In this document: positions 1-5,139 of the stretch, one piece after another
How positions within the stretch are numbered: the stretch's first letter is position 1
Layout: the number at the start of each line of letters is the position of its first letter
Source: CAZJRQ01 sp964548535
Lineage (GTDB): Bacteria > Bacillota > Clostridia > Oscillospirales > Ruminococcaceae
Direction: 5' to 3'
Assembly (NCBI GenBank): GCA_964548535.1
Contig: CAZJRQ010000070.1
Coordinates: 1-5,210 of the forward strand
DNA length: 5,210 nucleotides
Made by a program: the position numbers and the translations under genes
The notes under the pieces: generated by a model
Told to the model about the DNA's origin: nothing
What the model saw: only the letters and a program-made list of their open reading frames with translations
Databases searched by the model: none

Positions 1-96
1 CCTACCACAAGGTTGTGACGCTGCTTATGTTTCGAGCACCAATCACGAGCGAGGCACGAGCGATAATGCGAATGGGGTCCAGGGGCACGCCCCTGG
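1..96 (+). repeat. GC-rich intergenic repeat, copy 1
   Basis: First of three copies of a non-coding element. Positions 4-96 match 247-339 without gaps and with two mismatches (positions 24 and 65). Parts in order: a small hairpin CACAA-GG-TTGTG (6-17); a central pair of identical nonamers CACGAGCGA (44-52 and 55-63) separated by GG, giving an 11-bp period; and a 3' hairpin CCAGGGGCACGCCCCTGG (79-96, 7-8 bp stem). Base composition is far richer in GC than the surrounding genes. The left end may extend beyond the window. It looks like a dispersed intergenic family of the REP/MITE kind, but no terminal target duplication or transposase is visible, so the mode of spread is unknown. Confidence 0.85.
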
Positions 97-114
97 CGCC
101 GTCCGCGCTAGGAC
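96..114 (+). repeat. 19-bp repeat block, inverted relative to 4933-4951
   Basis: The block GCGCCGTCCGCGCTAGGAC directly follows the 3' hairpin of repeat copy 1. Its exact reverse complement lies at 4933-4951, 25 bases after the mannanase stop codon. The block is itself an imperfect palindrome (GTCC at 101-104 pairs with GGAC at 111-114). It is absent after repeat copy 2, so it is a separable module of the intergenic element. Function unknown. Confidence 0.8.
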
Positions 115-131
115 TGTTGCTCGGGTTGGGG
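115..131 (+). repeat. 17-bp direct repeat with G-runs (left copy)
   Basis: TGTTGCTCGGGTTGGGG is identical to 4991-5007. In both places it lies on the plus strand and ends 27-28 bases before the left arm of a related terminator hairpin. The G-runs GGG-TT-GGGG are followed by a third run (GGGG at 141-144 here, GGG in the right copy). No coding role is visible. Confidence 0.8.
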
Positions 132-159
132 AATTTATGTGGGGTAATATGATTATGTA

Positions 160-201
160 AAAAAAGCAGGGATGAATTTTTTGATTCATTCCTGCTTTTT
201 T
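160..201. terminator. Bidirectional intrinsic terminator
   Basis: An 18-bp stem (160-177 with 184-201, one G-T wobble) closes a 6-base loop. The GC-containing part is GCAGGGATGAAT paired with ATTCATTCCTGC. A-run and T-run at the two ends give a U-tract on either strand. It lies about 140 bases beyond the stop of the minus-strand sugar transferase, so it is the likely end of that transcript. It may also stop a plus-strand transcript entering from the left. The stem is related in sequence to the terminator at 5035-5070. Confidence 0.9.
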
Positions 202-244
202 AATCTTAAATTTTTTTGCTATAAATCAATTCAATAAACTCCGC

Positions 245-339
245 ACACCACAAGGTTGTGACGCTGATTATGTTTCGAGCACCAATCACGAGCGAGGCAC
301 GAGCGATGATGCGAATGGGGTCCAGGGGCACGCCCCTGG
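245..339 (+). repeat. GC-rich intergenic repeat, copy 2
   Basis: Ungapped match to copy 1 over 247-339 (two differences). It contains the CACAAGGTTGTG hairpin (249-260), the doubled CACGAGCGA nonamer (287-295 and 298-306) and the 3' hairpin at 322-339. Its last base, 339, touches the stop codon (342-340) of the minus-strand gene, so the mRNA of that gene reads TAA followed at once by the hairpin. The GCGCC...GGAC block that follows copy 1 is missing here. This copy lies between the gene and its probable terminator at 160-201, so it is probably transcribed as part of the 3' untranslated region, in antisense orientation. Confidence 0.85.
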
Positions 340-1743
340 TTATTTGAGGAGTTCGTCTAGGACTCTGTCTTGTTTTGATAAAGTTTCCTGACGGTGTGTT
401 TCTAGGTCGGATGTTTCATCTACTCCCTCGGTTGCTTCTGGTACAAAACATGTCTTGATTGTCATTAGAATAATCTTTAGGTCAAGTAGTATTGATTGAT
501 TTTGAATGTACATTAAATCTAACTTTAGCTTGTCATATGGTGTTGTATTGTACTTGCCCATTACCTGTGCGTAACCTGTTAAGCCAGCTTTAACCTTTAG
601 TCTGTATCTAAATTCTGGCATTGTTTCTTCATACTTGTCAGAAAGCTCTGGACGCTCTGGTCTTGGTCCTACGAATGACATATCTCCCTTTAAAATATTA
701 AATAGCTGTGGAAGTTCGTCAAAACGAATTTTTCTGATGATTTTTCCGATTGGTGTAATTCTATCATCATTCTTGCCTGCTAGCTGTGCACCGTTTTTTT
801 CTGCGTTTACTATCATGCTGCGGAATTTGTACACCTTGAAAGTTTTGCCGTTTATTGTCAATCGCTCCTGCGAATAAATTATTGGTCCGTGGTCATAAAG
901 CTTAATCGCTATAGCTGTAATCAGTAAAAATGGTGATGCAATTATTAATCCGACTGATGATAATACTATGTCAACTATGCGCTTTGTGAAAGACTTGTCA
1001 GCTGTTAGCCCTTCGTTTCTGCTAAGTAATAATGGTGTGTCAAAAAGATTGAAATCTTCTGCACCTCTGATAATTATATCTGAAAGCTTTGGATTTATGT
1101 AAGTTCTGATTGATTTGTCAAGTGTGAATTTCAGCAGTTTGTTTCGGATGTCATTAGGAACATCGGAAATTATTACTGCTTCATGTTCTAGAATTTTCTG
1201 CTTAATTAATTCAATATCCTCTTCACAACTTATTGAAGTGCAGATGTCATACTTGTCATCTCGATTGCTCATTTTGTGAACTAAACTGCGTGCGTTGACA
1301 TTTCCATAAACAATAATCATTCGTCTTGGCGGATAGAGTTTTGTGAAAAGTCTGGTGAATACGAAACACCATAGCATTGCAAAAGCAATCTCGAAAATCG
1401 TCAGTATAACAATCGGCGCCGTATCTAACCTGCCGCGTCCGATAAGACTTATCTGCACATAAGAAATAGCATTTGTTACGAGTATTCCTAAAACCTGCGA
1501 CCCTAACAGGGCGGTGGATTTTAAATAAGTAACCTTAAATCCGCTCAGGCTTTTTGTAACTAAAATATATATAAACGAGTATATAAATATAAACAGGATG
1601 TTACCCCTATACCAATATGGGTCAACCATGTCGCTGTTATAAAAATCATACCAAATGTAAGCAAATGCTAAAGCAAAAACGGATACTATTAATAAGGCAG
1701 ATAGAAAATTCAAAACTCTTTTAAAATTTTCTCTGTTGTTCAT
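340..1743 (-). CDS. Polyprenyl-phosphate sugar-1-phosphate transferase (exopolysaccharide initiating enzyme)
   Basis: Transfers a sugar-1-phosphate from a UDP-sugar to undecaprenyl phosphate, the membrane step that starts exopolysaccharide or capsule repeat units (WbaP/CpsE-type, bacterial sugar transferase family). The 467-residue protein begins with four predicted membrane segments (about 12-30, 47-64, 78-99, 111-131), followed by a cytoplasmic linker domain (about 140-245). A hydrophobic re-entrant segment (about 256-281) opens the catalytic domain. Visible family motifs are KFRSM (306-310), RFDELPQ (340-346) with the Asp342-Glu343 pair, GDMSFVGPRPE (353-363) and GLTGYAQV (387-394). A polar tail of about 30 residues follows. 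I chose ATG 1743 over the in-frame ATG 1761 because AAAGGTAGG (1758-1750) is six bases before it, whereas ATG 1761 has no ribosome site. The sugar cannot be assigned. Divergent from the GT2 gene. Confidence 0.93.
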   Translation of the reverse strand: MNNRENFKRVLNFLSALLIVSVFALAFAYIWYDFYNSDMVDPYWYRGNILFIFIYSFIYILVTKSLSGFKVTYLKSTALLGSQVLGILVTNAISYVQISLIGRGRLDTAPIVILTIFEIAFAMLWCFVFTRLFTKLYPPRRMIIVYGNVNARSLVHKMSNRDDKYDICTSISCEEDIELIKQKILEHEAVIISDVPNDIRNKLLKFTLDKSIRTYINPKLSDIIIRGAEDFNLFDTPLLLSRNEGLTADKSFTKRIVDIVLSSVGLIIASPFLLITAIAIKLYDHGPIIYSQERLTINGKTFKVYKFRSMIVNAEKNGAQLAGKNDDRITPIGKIIRKIRFDELPQLFNILKGDMSFVGPRPERPELSDKYEETMPEFRYRLKVKAGLTGYAQVMGKYNTTPYDKLKLDLMYIQNQSILLDLKIILMTIKTCFVPEATEGVDETSDLETHRQETLSKQDRVLDELLK

Positions 1744-1749
1744 TAAAGA

Positions 1750-1758
1750 CCTACCTTT
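1750..1758 (-). promoter_or_regulatory. Ribosome binding site deciding the sugar transferase start
   Basis: Read on the minus strand this is AAAGGTAGG, six bases before ATG 1743. The longer in-frame option, ATG 1761, would place this site inside its own coding sequence and has only A/T-rich sequence upstream. The shorter start is therefore preferred. Confidence 0.75.
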
Positions 1759-1815
1759 CATTAAATATGGTTTTTGTTTTTATTTTTGTTTTGCTGTACC
1801 TATTTGTCGATATTC

Positions 1816-1844
1816 AGTATAACACACATTTTCGCATTAATCAA
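1816..1844 (-). promoter_or_regulatory. Sigma-A-type promoter of the sugar transferase gene
   Basis: On the minus strand, TTGATT (1844-1839) and TATACT (1821-1816) are separated by 17 bases. TGT directly before the -10 gives an extended -10 (TGnTATACT). Transcription would start near 1809, leaving a leader of about 65 bases that is A-rich and without clear structure. The GT2 promoter on the other strand has the same TGnTATACT box. Confidence 0.8.
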
Positions 1845-1849
1845 GTCTA

Positions 1850-1868
1850 TTTGTACATATGTAACAAA
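1850..1868. promoter_or_regulatory. Palindrome-like site upstream of the sugar transferase -35
   Basis: TTTGTACATATGTAACAAA has arms TTTGT and ACAAA around the perfect 8-bp palindrome ACATATGT, with one extra A on one side. It sits six bases upstream of the -35 box (1839-1844) of the minus-strand promoter, a place where activators often bind. No regulator family is recognised, and chance dyads are common in AT-rich DNA. Confidence 0.35.
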
Positions 1869-1924
1869 TTAACAGGCTGGCAATGATATTGTATCCACAA
1901 AAATATACACATTTTTTATTTGAA

Positions 1925-2003
1925 AAAATTTGTAAAAATATTTTTCTTAAATTAACTCTAATAATATAATATAGTATATTATTAGGTAAAATTTGTAAAA
2001 ATA
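1925..2003. promoter_or_regulatory. Divergent control region: direct repeats around a palindrome
   Basis: The 16-mer AAAATTTGTAAAAATA occurs exactly twice, at 1925-1940 and 1988-2003, 63 bp apart (about six helical turns). Between the copies is a perfect inverted repeat, CTAATAATATA (1958-1968) and TATATTATTAG (1975-1985), with a 6-base centre. The block lies between the two divergent promoters, and its right copy ends 17 bases before the GT2 -35 box. It could be a shared regulator site or an A-tract/UP-element region that bends DNA. The rest of the 1744-2087 spacer shows no gene. Confidence 0.55.
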
Positions 2004-2020
2004 ATTTCAATTAAAAGAAA

Positions 2021-2049
2021 TTGACAATATATATCACTTCTGCTATACT
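2021..2049 (+). promoter_or_regulatory. Strong sigma-A-type promoter of the GT2 gene
   Basis: A perfect TTGACA (2021-2026), a 17-base spacer and TATACT (2044-2049), with TGC before the -10 forming an extended -10. Transcription would start near 2056, leaving a leader of about 30 bases before the ATT start at 2088. A-rich tracts upstream could act as UP elements. Confidence 0.88.
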
Positions 2050-2072
2050 ATTAATATATTGAAATCGATTAG

Positions 2073-2081
2073 AAAGGGGAG
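2073..2081 (+). promoter_or_regulatory. Ribosome binding site pointing to an ATT start
   Basis: AAAGGGGAG ends six bases before the in-frame codon ATT at 2088. The first ATG, 2136, is 54 bases downstream and is preceded by CGTTCTG with no purine-rich site. In the frame of the gene, between the stop at 2070-2072 and ATG 2136, there is no ATG, GTG or TTG. Confidence 0.7.
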
Positions 2082-2087
2082 TTTCAT

Positions 2088-2933
2088 ATTTACAGCAAAG
2101 GTAATAAGCGCCGTTTACCGCCTTACAGCGTTCTGATGAAGGTTTATGAAAAGGAACTTCCTGAAAATTTGAACGAAAGTCTTGAGAGTATGCTTTTTCA
2201 GACTTATCCTCCTAAGGAGCTTGTTTTGGTTTGTGAGGGTAATCTGACTTCTGCTTTGAATATAATTGTAAAGTCGTTCAAAAGCGAATTTAAGGACGCT
2301 TTTAAAATAGTTCAAGTGGAAGAAAATGTCGGTTTGGGGGCTGCGACTAATGCTGGGATTGAGGCTTGCCGATGTCCTATTATTATAAAGATGGATACGG
2401 ACGATATCTCAATGCCTGATCGATGTATTAAGCAGATTACGAGGTTTGCGGCTCATCCAAAGCTTGATATTGTCGGTACTTTTATTGAGGAATTTTATGA
2501 TGAAAATGATGAGGTTTTGAGTATAAAGAAAATGCCTGTCGAGTATGATGAAATTGTGGATTTTGCTAGGCGTCGCAATCCGTTTAATCGTCAGACTATT
2601 GCTTTTAAAAGGTGTATGGCTTTGGAGATTGGCGGTTATTCTAATATTGAAAAGTGCGGTGATTACGAGTTTATCGTGAGAATGCTTCAAAATGGCGCTA
2701 GGTGCGAGAATATTCCTGAACCGCTTGTAAGATACAGAATAACTGATCAGAATTTGAAATATCGCAAAAGTTGGGAGTACACAAAAGGTTTTATAAATGT
2801 ACGTAAAATTATACATAAAAGCGGATTTTCAAGTTTTTTTGATTTTATTATTCCGTGCATGACACAGCTTTTGATTTGTATGCTGCCTTTTGCATTCGCA
2901 AAATTTTTCTACAAAAAATTCCTGCGCAATTAG
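2088..2933 (+). CDS. GT2-family glycosyltransferase, AmsE-like, with probable ATT start
   Basis: Predicted to transfer a sugar from a nucleotide-sugar donor to a growing surface polysaccharide at the inner face of the membrane. From ATT 2088 the product is 281 residues; from ATG 2136 it is 265. The longer form is preferred because the 16 extra residues include PYSVLM, the first beta strand of the GT-A fold that this family needs, and because the only good ribosome site is at 2073-2081. Visible features are LFQTYPP, NVGLGAATNAG, the donor/metal motif MDTDD (Asp103, Asp105, Asp106), EIGGY, and GDY (191-193) where relatives usually carry EDY. A hydrophobic C-terminal segment (about 254-274) ends in basic residues, as in membrane-associated relatives. 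It has its own promoter and terminator and is divergent from the polyprenyl sugar transferase, suggesting one pathway. Donor and acceptor are not predictable. Confidence 0.88.
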   Translation: MYSKGNKRRLPPYSVLMKVYEKELPENLNESLESMLFQTYPPKELVLVCEGNLTSALNIIVKSFKSEFKDAFKIVQVEENVGLGAATNAGIEACRCPIIIKMDTDDISMPDRCIKQITRFAAHPKLDIVGTFIEEFYDENDEVLSIKKMPVEYDEIVDFARRRNPFNRQTIAFKRCMALEIGGYSNIEKCGDYEFIVRMLQNGARCENIPEPLVRYRITDQNLKYRKSWEYTKGFINVRKIIHKSGFSSFFDFIIPCMTQLLICMLPFAFAKFFYKKFLRN

Positions 2934-2972
2934 TTTAACATTTGTTTTTGTGAAAAATGTAGTAATATCGTG

Positions 2973-3017
2973 AAAATTGTCGATGATTTGGGGATTTATG
3001 TCATCGGCGATTTTTTT
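2973..3017 (+). terminator. Intrinsic terminator of the GT2 gene
   Basis: A 12-bp stem (2976-2987 with 3000-3011, three G-T wobbles) around ATTGTCGATGAT and GTCATCGGCGAT can be lengthened by A-T pairs. It is followed by T3011-3017. It starts about 40 bases after the GT2 stop codon and separates that gene from the mannanase. Confidence 0.82.
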
Positions 3018-3082
3018 ATTTGCTTAATTTCAATTAATATATGTATAGAATGTTTAAGTTTTGAACTGATTGTTAAACAAAG

Positions 3083-3098
3083 TGAAAAGCGCTTGACA
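3083..3098. promoter_or_regulatory. LacI-type operator candidate over the mannanase -35
   Basis: TGAAAAGCGCTTGACA is a dyad with 6 of 8 matched half-site positions and a perfect AAGCGCTT core, with the central CG typical of LacI-family operators. It resembles a CcpA cre box but each arm is one base longer. It covers the whole -35 box (3093-3098), so a bound protein would block RNA polymerase. A sugar-responsive LacI repressor or catabolite repression both fit a mannanase gene. Confidence 0.55.
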
Positions 3099-3121
3099 AT
3101 TGGGTGTAAGTTGTTTAAAAT
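3093..3121 (+). promoter_or_regulatory. Sigma-A-type promoter of the mannanase gene
   Basis: TTGACA (3093-3098), a 17-base spacer and TAAAAT (3116-3121). Expected start is near 3128, giving a leader of about 104 bases before ATG 3232. The leader contains a small perfect hairpin GATTAA-TTGT-TTAATC (3148-3163), which is AT-only and probably weak. No riboswitch is recognised. Confidence 0.8.
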
Positions 3122-3218
3122 TAATCTAACAGTATGATTGTACGGCTGATTAATTGTTTAATCTACACAAAATTAGGCGGCAATTGGATTACATAATGAT
3201 TTTTTATTTGCTTATTTT

Positions 3219-3224
3219 AAGGAG
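3219..3224 (+). promoter_or_regulatory. Ribosome binding site deciding the mannanase start
   Basis: AAGGAG is seven bases before ATG 3232. An in-frame TTG at 3154 would add 26 residues but has no such site, lies in a hairpin of the leader, and would spoil the N-terminal lipoprotein signal. Confidence 0.85.
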
Positions 3225-3231
3225 AGAATAT

Positions 3232-4908
3232 ATGAATTTAACGACTAAGCGGGTTTTTTCATTAATTACTGCTTTGGCAATGACTGGTTCGCTTGCTGGA
3301 TGTGCTGGTAATGGCTCATCAAGTTCAGAGGCGGACAATCAAAGTTCTTCTGAGGCGGAGGGATATCAAAGACAGGTTATTACTACTGCTCCTGTAAAGG
3401 AGAGTCTAGGGGATTTGGATTTGTCTGATGTTCAAAATAAAAATGATGTTCCTAAGGATTTTAAATTTGAAATTGAGGCTGAAGACAGTGAGATTTCGGA
3501 ATCGGCATCAGTTTTAAATCAGAAATTTATGGGTAAATACAGTGGTGACGGCTTTGTTTCATTGTCAACTGGCGGTGACACTATGGAATTTGAAGTTGAA
3601 TTCGACAAAGAGGGCAGTTATGATATTTCGCTTATCAGCGCTGCTGATAAAAATGATGCTTCAAATTTGATTACGGTTGACGGCGCATCTTTGACTTCGT
3701 TTAAGACGCTGACAAACGAGTTTACTGAAAACGTTGCGTCGAATGTTTTGATTCCAAAAGGTAAGCACAAGATTGGGGTGAAGGCTGTGGACGGCTGTTT
3801 TATTGACAAGCTAACGATTACTGCATCACAGCCCATTGACCTTACACAATATGATGTGAGCAACGAGCTTGTTAATGCTAATGCGACTGATGAAACTAAG
3901 CGTCTTTATAATTTCTTGACTGACGTTTATGGCAAGTATACAATTTCGGGACAGTTTGCGTCGAATAACATGGGTTATGAAAGCCGCGAATTCGTTGAGA
4001 TTGAGCGTAACACTGGCAAACTTCCTGCTATATTGGGACTTGATTTAATCGACTTATCACCTAGCCGAGTTGCTAGCGGTGCTGGTGGCGGTGCGTCTGT
4101 TCCTCTTCAAGCTAAGGAATGGTGGGACAAGGGCGGAATTGTTTCGATGTGCTGGCACTGGAATGCGCCTGAGCCTTATTTGAATTACAACGGCGGTGCA
4201 TGGTGGCAGGGATTTTATTCTGAATACACGAACTTTAATTTGACCGCTGCACTTGATGGTTCTGATCCTGAGGGATATGATTATTTGATTCGCGATATTG
4301 ATGCTATTGCGGAAGTTTTGATGAAGCTTGATGATCAGCATGTTCCTATTTTATGGCGACCTCTTCATGAGGGCGGCGGAGATCCTAAGTGGAAAAATCC
4401 ATGGTTCTGGTGGGGTTCTTCGGGTTCGAAATCTTACATTGATCTTTGGAAGCTTATGTACGATCGCTTGACAAATTATCACAAGATAAACAATCTTATT
4501 TGGGTATGGAACGGGCAGGATGTAAGTTATTATCCTGGTGACGAATATGTTGATATAATTGGATATGATATTTACGCTGATGAACAAGATCATTCATCAC
4601 AGAAGGACACATATCAATATGCGAAGTCATCGACTGACACTAAGAAAATTATTGCTCTAACTGAGAACGGTGTTAATTTTGATCCGGACGCGGCGTTTAG
4701 TGACGGTTCGCGATGGGCATGGTTCTCGACATGGAACGGCGAATTTACGATAAAGGATTTACAGCTTTCAGGCAAGTATACATCGCTTGACATGTGGAAT
4801 AAGATTTACAACAGTGAGCGTGTTTTGACTTTGGACGAGTTGCCGGATTTAAAGAATTACCCTCTTGATACAGAAAAGTTTAAAGATACGGACGGCACAA
4901 AATCGTAG
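3232..4908 (+). CDS. Lipid-anchored CBM35-like/GH26 endo-beta-1,4-mannanase
   Basis: Predicted to cleave internal beta-1,4-mannosidic bonds of mannan, glucomannan or galactomannan at the outer cell surface. The 558-residue protein begins with a lipoprotein signal (basic KR at 6-7, hydrophobic stretch, lipobox LAGC, Cys24). A Ser/Glu-rich linker (about 25-50) follows. Residues about 80-198 form a beta-rich module starting FEIEAED, with YSGDGFVSL, EFEVEFDKEGSYDI and a CFIDKLTI end, which fits a CBM35-like carbohydrate-binding domain. The GH26 barrel spans about 207-545: GLDLIDLSPSR, WHWNAP, WRPLHE with acid/base Glu380 (His379 before it), the WFWWG aromatic patch, and LTENG with nucleophile Glu478. 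Both catalytic residues are present. There is no dockerin or S-layer domain, so the lipid is the anchor. It has its own promoter with a LacI-type operator candidate. Domain assignment is firm for GH26, less so for the CBM family. Confidence 0.94.
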   Translation: MNLTTKRVFSLITALAMTGSLAGCAGNGSSSSEADNQSSSEAEGYQRQVITTAPVKESLGDLDLSDVQNKNDVPKDFKFEIEAEDSEISESASVLNQKFMGKYSGDGFVSLSTGGDTMEFEVEFDKEGSYDISLISAADKNDASNLITVDGASLTSFKTLTNEFTENVASNVLIPKGKHKIGVKAVDGCFIDKLTITASQPIDLTQYDVSNELVNANATDETKRLYNFLTDVYGKYTISGQFASNNMGYESREFVEIERNTGKLPAILGLDLIDLSPSRVASGAGGGASVPLQAKEWWDKGGIVSMCWHWNAPEPYLNYNGGAWWQGFYSEYTNFNLTAALDGSDPEGYDYLIRDIDAIAEVLMKLDDQHVPILWRPLHEGGGDPKWKNPWFWWGSSGSKSYIDLWKLMYDRLTNYHKINNLIWVWNGQDVSYYPGDEYVDIIGYDIYADEQDHSSQKDTYQYAKSSTDTKKIIALTENGVNFDPDAAFSDGSRWAWFSTWNGEFTIKDLQLSGKYTSLDMWNKIYNSERVLTLDELPDLKNYPLDTEKFKDTDGTKS

Positions 4909-4932
4909 TGCTCTTTTGTACTTTGTCAACTT

Positions 4933-4951
4933 GTCCTAGCGCGGACGGCGC
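4933..4951 (-). repeat. 19-bp repeat block, inverted copy
   Basis: Exact reverse complement of 96-114, placed 25 bases after the mannanase stop. Bases 4952-4962 continue as GATGCCCTCGC; read on the minus strand this gives a GAGGGCATC-like stretch that only loosely recalls the 3' hairpin of the head repeat, so the rest of the head is absent here. A weak hairpin GTTAC(4969-4973)/GTAAC(4982-4986) follows. Confidence 0.8.
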
Positions 4952-4990
4952 GATGCCCTCGCATAAAAGTTACTGGTTATGGTAACGTTA

Positions 4991-5007
4991 TGTTGCTCGG
5001 GTTGGGG
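4991..5007 (+). repeat. 17-bp direct repeat with G-runs (right copy)
   Basis: Identical to 115-131, on the same strand, and followed at the same distance by a related terminator. A third G-run (5011-5013) follows. It lies in the probable 3' untranslated region of the mannanase mRNA. Confidence 0.8.
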
Positions 5008-5034
5008 TTTGGGAGTATATATTTATTGAAAATG

Positions 5035-5070
5035 AAAATAGGAACGAATAAAAAATTCGTTCCTATTTTT
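5035..5070. terminator. Bidirectional intrinsic terminator after the mannanase gene
   Basis: A 15-bp stem (5035-5049 with 5055-5069) closes an AAAAA loop, with GGAACGAAT paired to ATTCGTTCC. The T-run 5066-5070 serves the plus strand and the A-run 5035-5038 the minus strand. It starts about 125 bases after the mannanase stop. It is related to the 160-201 hairpin, with several base-pair-preserving differences. Confidence 0.88.
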
Positions 5071-5139
5071 GTGTTTAAACTTGTATAATCATTCTGTCGC
5101 AAAATATTAAACTTAAAATCAAAGAAACTAATAGACTAT

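Noticed and set aside
27..152. 41-codon open frame over repeat copy 1 (begins MFRAPITSEARA), with a 25-codon counterpart in copy 2 (270-347).
   Set aside because: No ribosome site precedes either, the frame in copy 3 stops after two codons (ATG CTA TAA), and the copies show nucleotide-level pairing rather than codon-level conservation. Treated as read-through of a non-coding repeat.
1..339. Possible CRISPR array because of repeated blocks.
   Set aside because: Only two nearby copies, ~95 bp units with internal hairpins, no regular short spacers and no cas genes.
2088..2135. The sequence upstream of ATG 2136 as an untranslated leader.
   Set aside because: It reads in frame into the conserved first strand of the GT-A fold and directly follows a good ribosome site, so it is treated as coding.
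2409..2816. Minus-strand 135-residue open frame inside the GT2 gene.
   Set aside because: Shadow of the GT2 reading frame, without ribosome site or recognisable domain.
3009..3215. Near-duplicate ATTTTTTATTTGCTTA at about 3010-3026 and 3200-3215.
   Set aside because: One copy is the terminator U-tract and the other the sequence before a ribosome site; low complexity makes chance likeliest.
3154..3231. In-frame TTG start for the mannanase adding 26 residues.
   Set aside because: No ribosome site, overlap with a leader hairpin, and the lipoprotein signal needs to begin at ATG 3232.
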